Below, piece by piece: positions 29,863 through 38,933 of a stretch of 64,000 bases of DNA; the stretch's first letter is position 1; every line of letters begins with the position of its first letter. Source of the stretch: an uncultured Granulicatella sp. (GTDB lineage: Bacteria; Bacillota; Bacilli; Lactobacillales; Aerococcaceae); the NCBI RefSeq assembly GCF_938030755.1, contig NZ_CALHIF010000040.1, forward strand, positions 31,926 through 95,925. Reading direction: 5' to 3'. The notes under the pieces are model-generated. The model saw only the letters and a program-made list of their open reading frames with translations. It searched no databases and was not told the origin of the DNA. The position numbers and the translations under genes are program-made.

Positions 29863-31161
29863 TTATTGATTCCACGCAGCATCAAATTGCGCTTTAGAAT
29901 CTTGAATTAATTGATCCACATTGCCGTTTTGAGTTGCAAAGATTTTTTCTAAAATCGTACGAACTTCTGCATATGCAGGATCTGAGTTTTCAACTACAGG
30001 AATTGAGAATAAGTTCTTAGTAGCATCTGCTAAGATTGCAGGAACTTTAGAACCTGATTTCTTGTATTCATCTTTTTCTAACACTGAAGCAACTGTTGGC
30101 ATGTAACCTGTTTTTTGTGCCCAGTATAATTGAGATTCAGCTGAAGATAAGAATTTCAAGTATAAGAATGCTGCAGTACGTTGTTCATCAGTAGTAGAAC
30201 CTTCGAACATGTAAATGTCAGTACCTTGTTGTAAGTTGAATTTATCAGGACGTGGAGCTACGCCATATTCGTATCCAGCTTCTTTAGCACCTTTAGCTAC
30301 AAATGATTCACCAGCTGTTGAACCAACATACATCGCTACTTTTTTGTTTTGGAATGGTCCTGATAAGTATTTATCTGAACCAGCTGTACGGAAGTATCCG
30401 TCACGAATTCCGTCTGCATAGTATTTAACAACTTCTTTTGAAGCGTCACTTGTGAAGTCTAAGTCTTTAGTGAAGTCAACGCCTTTGTTCTTCATACCAA
30501 TTGCATAGTAGTTATTTAATGAGTCGAAACCAGCACCCACAACTTCGTGGTTTGATTTTTCGTAAATTGTTTTAGCGGCTTCTTTTAATTCATCTAAAGT
30601 AGTTGGAACTTTAACACCGTATTCTTTTAATAAATCTGCATTGTAGAATAATACTTCTGTAGATTTATTGAATGGGATACCGTATTGTACTCCGTTGATT
30701 TTAGCACCATCCATTAAGTCTGAACGAATTTCTTCACCTTTCTTGAATCCGATTGTTTCGTTTTCAATATATGGTTTGAAATCTACTAACGAATCTTGGC
30801 TCGCAGCATTGAATAACCAGTTAGGATATGCTTGAGTGATTGTTGGTAAATCTTTTGGTGAAGTTAAAGTTGAGTTGATTTTAGCTTGTAAATCTTTATA
30901 AGTAGATTGGTTTTGTAACTCTACTTTAATATTTGGATTAGCTTTCATGAAGTCTTCTGTTAATTTTTGAAGAGCTTTTTCAAGCTGACCGTTCATGGCA
31001 TGCCAGAAAGTGATTGTTGTTTCTGATTTAACCTCTGTTACGATATCTTTTTTAGTTTCTTCAGCTTTTGAAGAGTTGTTTGATGTACTTGCTCCACAAG
31101 CTGTTAACGCTACAACTGATGCTGTTGCTAGTGTCGCTTTTACTAAAGATTTGAATTTCAT
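29863..31161 (-). CDS. ABC transporter substrate-binding lipoprotein (UgpB-like)
   Basis: 432 residues, family 1 solute-binding protein anchored by lipobox LTAC (Cys22). After a Ser/Asn/Lys-rich linker comes TTITFWHAMNGQLEKALQKLTEDF, which resembles glycerol-3-phosphate binding proteins (FWHAM). Aromatic residues and GTDIYMFEGS are typical. It is the last gene of the ugpCAE-MBL-B operon and probably brings in glycerol-3-phosphate, a glycerophosphodiester or an oligosaccharide. AAAAGGAG precedes the start. Confidence 0.88.
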   Translation of the reverse strand: MKFKSLVKATLATASVVALTACGASTSNNSSKAEETKKDIVTEVKSETTITFWHAMNGQLEKALQKLTEDFMKANPNIKVELQNQSTYKDLQAKINSTLTSPKDLPTITQAYPNWLFNAASQDSLVDFKPYIENETIGFKKGEEIRSDLMDGAKINGVQYGIPFNKSTEVLFYNADLLKEYGVKVPTTLDELKEAAKTIYEKSNHEVVGAGFDSLNNYYAIGMKNKGVDFTKDLDFTSDASKEVVKYYADGIRDGYFRTAGSDKYLSGPFQNKKVAMYVGSTAGESFVAKGAKEAGYEYGVAPRPDKFNLQQGTDIYMFEGSTTDEQRTAAFLYLKFLSSAESQLYWAQKTGYMPTVASVLEKDEYKKSGSKVPAILADATKNLFSIPVVENSDPAYAEVRTILEKIFATQNGNVDQLIQDSKAQFDAAWNQ

Positions 31162-31188
31162 TTTTCTTCTCCTTTTGTTATATAGTTT

Positions 31189-32481
31189 TTACAACACAAT
31201 TTTTTCGCCGCGATACGGCAATATTCTTTTGCCATACGGATTTTCCAGAAGCTCTGGTTTTAACGTATGGATTGGAATCAAACACTTAGGCTCAATCATC
31301 GCAATAATTCGGTCTAAATCTTCCGGTTTTGCGTGACCTGAGCAAACAAGGCGAACAAACTCAATGTTTTTTTCCGCCAATAAATCAAGAAACGGTTGAT
31401 AGTTTGGATCAAAGTCCCCTAGAGGCTGTGCATCACTATGGATGTATAAGCTTCCCTCTTGCAAGCGTTCAAAATGATCTACCACTTGCCATAAGTACTC
31501 TGAAGTATCCTCTAATAACGTTTCGTATGGAATTTCTAATGCTGGATCTAGCTCTTCTAGTCGAGGTGCCCCTTCACGATAGTAGTAATGGGCCTCTTTC
31601 TGGAAGACTTTTCTAAGAAGTGCCGCCATTGTTGCTTCAAGCACAACAGTACGGCTTGTTCCTTCGACGATTTTCTCAAAACGACGAACATTTGCTGGAT
31701 ATCCATTAAAGGTAATTTGTCGATGTGGATTTTCTTTTTCTAGAAAAGCAATCTGACGAATCACATCTTCCTCAGTTTCCGGTTTGAAAGCTTCCACTTC
31801 TGCTGGACGGTTACCAAAACTGATAGAGACTCCTTCCATCATTAAAATGTCCGTATGTTTTGCTTTTTTACAAAACTCAATCGTATCTTCGGCATTATGC
31901 CCATGAAGTCTTAAATCACCGGTATACGTAATATGGTGGCCTGGTGTTTTGATGATTAAAGCAGCAGCCCCGTAGGCATCATGGTCTACACGGACTATTT
32001 CTACTTCGATTTCTCCTACTTTAATCACATCACCAGCATCTAAGCCAATCATGTCTCTTGTAAATGACTCGTCTTCAAATGGTGATGGCAGCAAGAATAC
32101 ACCATTTCGATTGAGCGAGTTTACAATCATTTTTGTTTCCTTCAATGTATATAAAGGAATACTTGGGTCTAAATAATTCAACATTCTCGTATGGTCTAGA
32201 TGCGCATGAGAGATAAAGACTGCCGTATTGGCATAATCTTTATCTTCATCTCCTTCATATTTGTAAGGAATTCTTGCATCATAAACATTTTTTAAATGTG
32301 GAATGACTCTATGATTTACGAGCGTTTGTACCGATTCATCGGTCAATTCTAATTTTGGGAGGAATTCTGTTCCAAAGTCGAAAAAGATATGACTATCTTT
32401 ATACGCCACTTCTATCACAGTTCCACCAATCGTTAAAATTCCGCTATGAAAGGTAATCGTTGTTTTATCCTTTAATACCAT
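31189..32481 (-). CDS. Metallo-beta-lactamase-fold hydrolase within the Ugp-like operon
   Basis: 430 residues, cytoplasmic. The dinuclear metal site is intact: HAHLDH near 93-98, VDHDAYG near 170, TGDLRLHG near 190, and a late SGHAKPEDLDRIIAMIEPKCLIPIHT as in RNase J/beta-CASP-type enzymes. It overlaps the upstream permease gene by 17 bases and precedes the binding protein, so it belongs to the operon. It takes the place where a phosphodiesterase such as UgpQ is often found; acting on the imported substrate is an inference, and an RNase-type role cannot be excluded. Confidence 0.8.
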   Translation of the reverse strand: MVLKDKTTITFHSGILTIGGTVIEVAYKDSHIFFDFGTEFLPKLELTDESVQTLVNHRVIPHLKNVYDARIPYKYEGDEDKDYANTAVFISHAHLDHTRMLNYLDPSIPLYTLKETKMIVNSLNRNGVFLLPSPFEDESFTRDMIGLDAGDVIKVGEIEVEIVRVDHDAYGAAALIIKTPGHHITYTGDLRLHGHNAEDTIEFCKKAKHTDILMMEGVSISFGNRPAEVEAFKPETEEDVIRQIAFLEKENPHRQITFNGYPANVRRFEKIVEGTSRTVVLEATMAALLRKVFQKEAHYYYREGAPRLEELDPALEIPYETLLEDTSEYLWQVVDHFERLQEGSLYIHSDAQPLGDFDPNYQPFLDLLAEKNIEFVRLVCSGHAKPEDLDRIIAMIEPKCLIPIHTLKPELLENPYGKRILPYRGEKIVL

Positions 32482-33283
32482 TCTTCGCTACCCCTCTAAT
32501 AATTTCTTTTCGGAATACGAAGTAAATTAACAGAATAGGGATAACCGTTAAAGTAGCAGCGGCCATTTGCAAATGAACGTCACTTCCGGCTTCAGTTGTG
32601 AAGGCAGAAAGACCATTATTCAATAGACGGAATTCTTTCGTGTTTGTAACCAATAATGGCCATAGGAATGAATTCCAGCTTTGGATAAATGTTAAAATCC
32701 CTACTGTTACCAATGCTGGTTTACACATTGGCACTAAAATGCGACGGATGTATTCCAAATCACTGGCACCGTCAATTTTAGCAGCTTTGTAGAATGTACT
32801 TGGGATTCCTTTTAAGTATCCGTTTAAGTAGTAAATATAGAAAATACTTGTTAAGAACGGAATAATCAACGCAATATAAGTGTTTAATAGCCCTAATTGA
32901 GCGATTGTTTGGTAGTTTGTAAAGATAATTGATTCATACGGAACCATTAATAATGAAACTAAAATCATCATTACAATATTTTTTCCTTTGAACTGTAAGC
33001 TTGTGACAGCAAAGGCTGCTAGTAACGAAGTAGTGACCGTAGCCACTGTTGTAAATAGAGACACGAATAATGTGTTTCCAAAGTAACGTAAGAACGGCGC
33101 ACGGCTAAATACTTCTAGGTAGTTACTAAATTGGAATGAACTAGGAATAAATGAAGGCGGAATGCTTGTTGCTTCTGCGTACGTCATTAATCCTGTCATA
33201 ATCATATAAATAAATGGGAATACTGTAATTAACGCTAAGAAAATTAATAGCGCAACCGAAAATCCATTAAATACTTTCTTCAT
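32465..33283 (-). CDS. ABC transporter permease (UgpE-like)
   Basis: 272 residues, six helices, MalG/UgpE type. The EAA loop is YYLNGYLKGIPSTFYKAAKIDGASDLEYIRRILVP, where it docks on the ATPase. It pairs with the next permease upstream, with a one-base gap. Start MKKVFNGFSVALLIFLAL with GGAGG upstream. Confidence 0.92.
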   Translation of the reverse strand: MKKVFNGFSVALLIFLALITVFPFIYMIMTGLMTYAEATSIPPSFIPSSFQFSNYLEVFSRAPFLRYFGNTLFVSLFTTVATVTTSLLAAFAVTSLQFKGKNIVMMILVSLLMVPYESIIFTNYQTIAQLGLLNTYIALIIPFLTSIFYIYYLNGYLKGIPSTFYKAAKIDGASDLEYIRRILVPMCKPALVTVGILTFIQSWNSFLWPLLVTNTKEFRLLNNGLSAFTTEAGSDVHLQMAAATLTVIPILLIYFVFRKEIIRGVAKNGIKG

Positions 33284-33284
33284 C

Positions 33285-34160
33285 TTATCCCTCCGCCTTT
33301 CTTAGGAATTTGTTTTGGAGGAATGTTGCAAAAAGAATGATTGCAAATAAGATTACAGTTGCTGCCATGGCAACCCCTGGTCTTCCTGCCACATGGAATT
33401 TATCGTAAATATAGTACACAGCTGTTGTAGCTGAGTTGGCTGTACCAGCACTTCCTCCGAACAACGCATAAACTTGAGTATACACTTTGAATGCACCAAT
33501 TAAGTTCACTGTTGAAAGGAAGGCAATTGTAGGTACTAATTGCGGGAATGTAATACGCCAGAAGATTTCTCGGTCTGTCGCACCGAACATTTTCGCAATT
33601 TTGAAGTGCTCAGAATCAATATTTCTTAATCCTGCTAACAAAATAATGATATTGAACGCTAAACTTGTCCATACCCCGAAAATAATTAATGTCGGCATGC
33701 TCATGTTCACATTATCAAGCCAGTTAACGGCAGGGATTCCAATCAATCCTAAGAAGAAATTGATAATTCCGTAGTCTCCATTAAAGAAGTAACGGAATAC
33801 AATCCCGATAGCAATTGTACTTGTAACATAAGGCATGAAGAAGATGGTTTCAAAGAAACTCTTATGCTTAATCTTTTCAAAAATAATCCACGCAACGACC
33901 ACTGAGATTAATAAAGCAACAGGCACAACTGCAAATGCATATAATGCAGTGTTCATAAGTGCTTTATGGAAAACTGGATCTGAGATTACTTTTTGGTAAT
34001 TGTCCAAGCCTGTATATTGTAATTTTAATAGTGATCCCTTTTGGAAACTCATCCAGAACGAACGAAGTAATGGATAAATATTAAATAAGAGAATCACTCC
34101 TAAAGATGGGAGAAGGAAGAACCAAGCTTTAGGTTGGTTTTCTGGATTATATTTTCTCAT
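33285..34160 (-). CDS. ABC transporter permease (UgpA-like)
   Basis: 291 residues, six helices, MalF/UgpA type. N-terminal PKAWFFLLPSLGVILLFNIYPLLRSFWMSF and the EAA loop around GLRNIDSEHFKIAKMFGATDREIFWRITFPQL. Its ATG overlaps the stop of the ATPase gene (TAATG), so translation is coupled. Confidence 0.92.
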   Translation of the reverse strand: MRKYNPENQPKAWFFLLPSLGVILLFNIYPLLRSFWMSFQKGSLLKLQYTGLDNYQKVISDPVFHKALMNTALYAFAVVPVALLISVVVAWIIFEKIKHKSFFETIFFMPYVTSTIAIGIVFRYFFNGDYGIINFFLGLIGIPAVNWLDNVNMSMPTLIIFGVWTSLAFNIIILLAGLRNIDSEHFKIAKMFGATDREIFWRITFPQLVPTIAFLSTVNLIGAFKVYTQVYALFGGSAGTANSATTAVYYIYDKFHVAGRPGVAMAATVILFAIILFATFLQNKFLRKAEG

Positions 34161-35236
34161 TAGTAAACACGCGCTCCATCTTTATCGAATAAGAAGATTT
34201 TATGTTTTAGAATATTAAATGCAAGTGTGTCTCCTTCTTCAATCTTATGCTCCACACTTACGATTGATTTCAAATATTGTTCGCCTAATGGGAAGTGAAG
34301 AATACGTTCACGTCCAATTAACTCAACTCCACTGATAGTTGTAGAGAATAATTCTTCTCCTTCAGCAGCTGGAACGACATCTTCAGGACGCATTCCTAAA
34401 TAGTAATGTCCATCTGCTAACTCTTGACGTTTGCGGTCTTGAGATAATTCAGAAGTTGATAAGTTGAATGATGGGTGAGTAATCACTCCGTCTTTAATTT
34501 CCACTTCTGTAATATTAATGATTGGGTTACCGATGAATTTCGCAACGAATAAGTTACTTGGTTCTAGGTATAAGTTTTGAGGGTCATCATGTTGTTGAAT
34601 ATACCCTTCATTTAAAAGAATAATCTTATCTGAAATTGATAAAGCTTCTTCTTGGTCGTGTGTTACGAAGATTGTTGTGATTCCTACTTCTTTTACAAGA
34701 CGGCGGATTTCTTCACGGATTTTCAAACGTAAACGAGCGTCCAAGTTACTTAATGGTTCATCTAGTAAGAGCACTTCAGGTTTTTGAACAAGCGCACGAG
34801 TGATGGCCACACGTTGTTGTTGTCCACCTGATAAAGTACCAGGTTTTTTACCTGCTAACTCTTCAATGTTTGTTAATTGCATATATTCTTCTGCAATTTT
34901 TTGAGCTTCTTCCTTAGGAATTTTATTTTTACCAACAGTTAATGGGAACATAATGTTCTCTAATACTGTCATATGCGGATATAACGCATAGTTTTGGAAT
35001 ACGAATCCAATATTACGGTCTTTTGGCTCTGTCGTAACAACTGACTCCCCTTTAAATTGGATGTCTCCCCCAGTAGGTGATAATAATCCCGCGATTAAAT
35101 TTAAAATTGTTGATTTCCCACATCCACTAGGACCTAGTAAACATACTAAATCCCCTTGTTCAATTGAGAAATTTACTGACTTCAATGCTTCAAAGCCGTT
35201 ATCGAATACTTTGTTTAAGTCAATAACATCGATCAT
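34160..35236 (-). CDS. ABC transporter ATPase (UgpC/MsmK type)
   Basis: 358 residues. Walker A GPSGCGKST near 36, Q-loop VFQNYALYPHMTV, signature LSGGQQQRVAIARALV (here TLSGGQQQRVAITRALV), Walker B LLLDEPLSNLDA, H in THDQEEA, and a C-terminal TOBE-type regulatory domain (LGMRPEDV). It powers sugar or glycerol-phosphate uptake. Start at 35236: GGAGG lies 7 bases upstream. The frame extends 69 codons further but without homology. Confidence 0.93.
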   Translation of the reverse strand: MIDVIDLNKVFDNGFEALKSVNFSIEQGDLVCLLGPSGCGKSTILNLIAGLLSPTGGDIQFKGESVVTTEPKDRNIGFVFQNYALYPHMTVLENIMFPLTVGKNKIPKEEAQKIAEEYMQLTNIEELAGKKPGTLSGGQQQRVAITRALVQKPEVLLLDEPLSNLDARLRLKIREEIRRLVKEVGITTIFVTHDQEEALSISDKIILLNEGYIQQHDDPQNLYLEPSNLFVAKFIGNPIINITEVEIKDGVITHPSFNLSTSELSQDRKRQELADGHYYLGMRPEDVVPAAEGEELFSTTISGVELIGRERILHFPLGEQYLKSIVSVEHKIEEGDTLAFNILKHKIFLFDKDGARVY

Positions 35237-35273
35237 GACTAATCCTCCAGTTTTATTTACTTGAATACATTCC

Positions 35274-35302
35274 ATTCTACCATGTTTTTTAGTTTCTGAA
35301 AA
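35274..35302 (-). promoter_or_regulatory. Promoter of the Ugp-like operon
   Basis: - strand TTTTCA, 17 bases, TAGAAT, some 40 bases upstream of the ATPase start. Confidence 0.65.
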
Positions 35303-35365
35303 CCGAAATCTTGTTTTTTTTGAAAGCTTTTTATTGTGGACAGTTATCCTATTTTTGAGTACATA

Positions 35366-35393
35366 AAAAGGACAAGAAACCGCTTGTCCTTTT
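35366..35393 (-). terminator. Terminator after bceAB
   Basis: Perfect 11-bp arms AAAAGGACAAG and CTTGTCCTTTT, - strand continuing TTTTTATG. Confidence 0.85.
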
Positions 35394-35470
35394 GTGTGTT
35401 TTTTAATGTGAAAGAAGCCATTCAAAATAGGTTTCTTATTCAAAACAGTCTGCTCTTTGTGAACGTTTTT

Positions 35471-37432
35471 TTATCGTTTCACAATCTTAAAGTAACTTCT
35501 AGAGGTCACTTTGTAGACGATAAAGTAAACAATTAAGAAAATAATCCCAATGACGATTGATGCAATCAATGTTATTTGAGTGTTCACTCCAAACAATTGC
35601 GCAATCTTCGTATACATTTTAAACGCAAATCCTGTATGCAAGAATGCAGTTAATAGAGGCATGAAGAAGACAATTAATACTTGGCGATTGATAGATTGTT
35701 TAACGGTTTTATGATCAATTCCCATTTTTTGTAAGATGACAAAACGATCTCGATCCTCATATCCTTCAGAGATTTGTTTGTAGTAAATCACTAATACCGC
35801 ACCCACAAAGAACGACACTGAAAGTAAGGCCCCAATGAAGAGAAGACTTCCCATAAATCCATATATTTCTTTCGCAGCTTCTGTTTTACTAGACATGACT
35901 AGAGGAACACTATATTGATCTACATCTATATTTTGATAAGCGTCAAATTCTTCCTTCAAACGATCTTCTTTTGTATCTGTGTTCCATAGTGAATAGTACT
36001 GTACTCTCTCATGATTTCCTGGATTGATAAAGTCATATACGTCTTTAACAACCACCATATAAATATTATCCACTAAGGCTGATAGTTGAGGCAAGGTCGT
36101 CTTATACTTATCATCGTTTAAATCACCAACAACTTTATAGTTTTTTTTGGCAGTAGTCAGTGTTGAAAACTCTTTGCCGTCTCCTTTTGTATGGCCCACT
36201 ACCATTTCATTTTCTTTCAAGGAAAGATTCGTTCCAAAAATGCGGTTATAATCCTCTTGAGACATCACCGTCAGAGCTACCACATTCTCCGCCCCAGAGA
36301 AAGAATTCATAATCTCAACAGAATCCCCTTTTTGAAGACCAAAACGAACGAATTGTCCAAATGAAATTTCATTCTTAACAGTTGATAAAGATTTAGCTTG
36401 AATATCTTTCATCGCTTTACTTGCTTCTGCTTCTTCCTCTTTAGAAGTCAGGAATGAAGAAGCTGAATATTCCGTAGGATAAGATTCACTGAGTGTTTTA
36501 AAAGCTCCTACTTGTAAAGACACCGTCGTTCCTAGTGTTACTAATACCATGGTAGATAAAATACACACACTAGCCAATCCAGCAGCGTTTTTACGCATAC
36601 GGAATTTTAAATTGGAGATTGAAATAAAGTTTGTAGGTTGATAGAATAGTTTTTTGTTTTTTTGCAATGCACTTAAAATCGCAATAGAACCTGCATCAAA
36701 CAGAATGTACGTTGCAATCACAACCATAACAACCGCAACAAAGAACATCATGACGGCTGCCATCGGACTTTCAATCGTTTGGGACATATAATACGCTAGC
36801 CCTAAAATCACAAACCCAATGATTGCGCGCGTCTTCATGAAACGACCTTTTGTTTCACCAAATTTCTTTGTTTTTAGTAATTCTAACGGACGGCTTGTAT
36901 AAATTTTCGTAGCGTTCAAGAAGAACACGATCAAGAAGATGACGCCCATGAAAATATATACAAAGAAGACACTACCGATTTGTAAGTGATACTCTAGTCC
37001 GATTGGATATTGAATCAGTTTTAAGAGGACCGCAAACGCAAAACGATGAAAAACCATCCCGAGAGCAATCCCTGCCGTCACACTGACAAGTGCAAATAGG
37101 AACAATTCCATAAAGCTAAGAATTTGTACATTTTTACGGTCTAAGCCTAAAATTCCATACAATCCGAATTCTTTCGAACGATTCTTCATTACAAAGCTAT
37201 TGGCGTAAAGTACGATTAATAGCGCCACAATTTGAATCACTAACACTCCCAATCCTAAGGAAAGAGCGATAGAAGCCCCCCCTCTTAAAGTGGAAAGTTC
37301 TGGCATTGAAGATAACGCGTGAACAATATAAGAAATCATCGTAACCATGACTGTTGCAAGTCCAAATGGTAAATAAAGCGAATGATTCTTTTTCAAATTC
37401 GTCACGGCTAATGAACTTAGTAGTTTAAACAT
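35471..37432 (-). CDS. BceB-type ABC transporter permease
   Basis: About 653 residues, ten helices with FtsX domains at about 55-190 and 530-650 and a large external domain between (about 305-520), the hallmark of Peptide-7-exporter (BceB/VraE) permeases that detect and counter cell-wall-active peptides. Start at ATG 37432 with AGAGGTG upstream rather than GTG 37441. It overlaps bceA by eight bases. Partner kinase probably at 23985-24983. Confidence 0.9.
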   Translation of the reverse strand: MFKLLSSLAVTNLKKNHSLYLPFGLATVMVTMISYIVHALSSMPELSTLRGGASIALSLGLGVLVIQIVALLIVLYANSFVMKNRSKEFGLYGILGLDRKNVQILSFMELFLFALVSVTAGIALGMVFHRFAFAVLLKLIQYPIGLEYHLQIGSVFFVYIFMGVIFLIVFFLNATKIYTSRPLELLKTKKFGETKGRFMKTRAIIGFVILGLAYYMSQTIESPMAAVMMFFVAVVMVVIATYILFDAGSIAILSALQKNKKLFYQPTNFISISNLKFRMRKNAAGLASVCILSTMVLVTLGTTVSLQVGAFKTLSESYPTEYSASSFLTSKEEEAEASKAMKDIQAKSLSTVKNEISFGQFVRFGLQKGDSVEIMNSFSGAENVVALTVMSQEDYNRIFGTNLSLKENEMVVGHTKGDGKEFSTLTTAKKNYKVVGDLNDDKYKTTLPQLSALVDNIYMVVVKDVYDFINPGNHERVQYYSLWNTDTKEDRLKEEFDAYQNIDVDQYSVPLVMSSKTEAAKEIYGFMGSLLFIGALLSVSFFVGAVLVIYYKQISEGYEDRDRFVILQKMGIDHKTVKQSINRQVLIVFFMPLLTAFLHTGFAFKMYTKIAQLFGVNTQITLIASIVIGIIFLIVYFIVYKVTSRSYFKIVKR

Positions 37433-38192
37433 GTGCCTCACCTCTGTTTGCCATCACGGTTAACGTTTCAGAGATTAATTCAAACATTTGTTGGTCGCTT
37501 CTTTCTCCACGATACAATTGGTTATAAATTAAGCCATCTTTAATAAAGAGCACTCGTTTAGCACGACTTGCCGCAACCGTACTATGTGTTACCATCAAGA
37601 TGGTTTGCCCATTTTCGTTGATTTTATCGAACAAATCTAATGTGTTGCTAGCTGATTTAGAATCAAGCGCTCCAGTTGGTTCATCGGCCAGTAGTAAACT
37701 TGGATCTGTAATCATGGCACGACCAATGGCCACACGTTGTTGTTGACCACCTGATAATTCATAAGGATATTTTTTCAATAAATCTGAAATCCCTAGCATT
37801 TCCGCAATCGGCTTCACTTTTTGTTCCATCTCCGCAATCGGACGTCTTGCTAAAACTAGTGGCAATACGATATTGTCATATACTGATAATGTTTCTAATA
37901 AGTTGAAATCTTGGAACACAAACCCTAAATGGTCGCGTCTGAATTCTGTTAGTACTTTGGAAGAAATCTTTTGGATGTCTTCCCCGTTTAATAGGACACT
38001 CCCACCTGTTGGACGGTCTAGAGTCGCTAAAATATTTAATAGCGTTGTTTTCCCTGAACCGGATTCTCCCATCACTGCCACATATTCGCCTTCTTCAACT
38101 GAGAAGTTAATATCTTTCAAAGCAGTTACTTCCGCAGCTCCGAATCTTGTTTGATATACTTTTTGTACATGTTGTACATCTAATAATGTCAT
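37425..38192 (-). CDS. BceA-type ABC transporter ATPase
   Basis: 255 residues. Walker A GESGSGKTT near 40, Q-loop VFQDFNLLETLSVYDNI, signature ELSGGQQQRVAIGRAM, Walker [17 protein letters not shown]-loop VTHSTVAASRA. Start at 38192 from AAGGGTG and because the family begins MTLLDVQHVQKVYQT; the in-frame upstream extension is noncoding. Its first 27 codons are duplicated just upstream (38285-38401). Confidence 0.93.
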   Translation of the reverse strand: MTLLDVQHVQKVYQTRFGAAEVTALKDINFSVEEGEYVAVMGESGSGKTTLLNILATLDRPTGGSVLLNGEDIQKISSKVLTEFRRDHLGFVFQDFNLLETLSVYDNIVLPLVLARRPIAEMEQKVKPIAEMLGISDLLKKYPYELSGGQQQRVAIGRAMITDPSLLLADEPTGALDSKSASNTLDLFDKINENGQTILMVTHSTVAASRAKRVLFIKDGLIYNQLYRGERSDQQMFELISETLTVMANRGEAHV

Positions 38193-38284
38193 TGTTTTCA
38201 CCCTTTGTTTTAATTTGTTGAACACAGTATAACCGAAATAAAAAGTAAATTCATGACACCATCCTATCATTTTTTATTTGTTTC

Positions 38285-38401
38285 TTACATTTTTGTCACT
38301 TTGAAAATTTCATCAAAAAGATCTTTCAAAGCTGTTACTTCCGCAGCTCCAAATCTTGTTTGATATACTTTTTGTATATGTTGTACGTCTAATAATGTCA
38401 T
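38285..38401 (-). pseudogene. Truncated duplicate of the bceA start
   Basis: A 38-codon frame beginning MTLLDVQHIQKVYQTRFG, nearly identical to bceA for 27 codons including the AAGGGTGA ribosome site and a shared upstream TTCATGAATTT or TTCATGACA stretch. It then diverges into DLFDEIFKVTKM and a stop. No P-loop remains, so no ATPase. Probably a leftover of an unequal recombination or of a lost second bceAB copy. It might still be translated as a short peptide. Confidence 0.85.
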
Positions 38402-38627
38402 TGTCGTCACCCTTCATTTTGAAATTGTTATCCTTAGTACAGCGTAAAAAATCACAAATTCATGACATTCTACTATTATTTTATAATCTTCCCTCTCTTC
38501 GCACGGATTTAATAGTACTCCCAGACATAAAAGCGAACGAATTTAGCGCGAACGACTGTATATTACGTATAATTCAAAAATTTACGAACTATTTCTCAAA
38601 AATAATTTATATAGTTTGTTTTTGAGA

Positions 38628-38656
38628 TTGACAACCTTCTTTATTTCTAGTATAGT
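38628..38656 (+). promoter_or_regulatory. Promoter of luxS-metQ-mtnN
   Basis: Perfect TTGACA, 17-bp spacer, TATAGT. The start would be near 38663, giving a leader of about 270 bases before luxS. Confidence 0.85.
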
Positions 38657-38662
38657 CTCTAT

Positions 38663-38864
38663 ATAACTTATTTGAAACGCTATGAAAAGAGAGTCAAAAA
38701 TAGAGCTTAGCATAAGAAAATATCCTCTCTATTTTTCACGAAGTCTTTGAGCTGATTGCCTGATTTGCTAGGGCAATACGGGTTCTCCCGTTACAGAGTT
38801 ACCGTATAGTTGTACGGAAGTAATCTTCTATAAGAAGACTGTAAAGGCGCCACCACAACTTCAA
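38663..38864 (+). promoter_or_regulatory. T-box-like leader RNA upstream of luxS
   Basis: The leader forms a series of hairpins: AAAAATAGAG/CTCTATTTTT after the kink-turn-like TATGAAAAGAGAGTC, then ATTGCC/GGCAAT, ACGGG/CCCGT, CCGTA/TACGG and TCTTCT/AGAAGA. AAAGGCGCCACCAC (38843-38856) then sits where a T-box sequence (AGGGUGGNACC) would be. Its AAAGG can pair with CCTTT (38870-38874) and so block the terminator, the standard T-box switch. The tRNA-end binding UGG is absent (CGCC instead), so the class is not certain. A methionine response would fit the downstream genes. Confidence 0.5.
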
Positions 38865-38904
38865 CTCGTCCTTTTAGCGTTGGCTAGAAGTGCGGGCTTT
38901 TTTT
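38865..38904 (+). terminator. Leader terminator before luxS
   Basis: Stem CTCGT-c-CTTTTAGC / GCTAGAAG-t-GCGGG with loop GTTG and a run of seven T, ending about 20 bases before the luxS ribosome site. It competes with the proposed antiterminator. Confidence 0.75.
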
Positions 38905-38933
38905 ATTTTGTTTCAATGATTGGAGGAATAAAC

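Noticed and set aside
34160..35443. Longer start for the UgpC-like ATPase (69 extra codons)
   Set aside because: The extension covers the promoter; the ribosome site and family start support 35236.
37425..38270. Longer start for bceA (26 extra codons)
   Set aside because: The extension is upstream leader; ribosome-site spacing and the duplicate copy both mark 38192 as the start.
38663..38930. SAM-I (S-box) or SMK riboswitch before luxS
   Set aside because: The conserved S-box core and the SMK core were looked for by eye and not found; T-box-like logic fits better.
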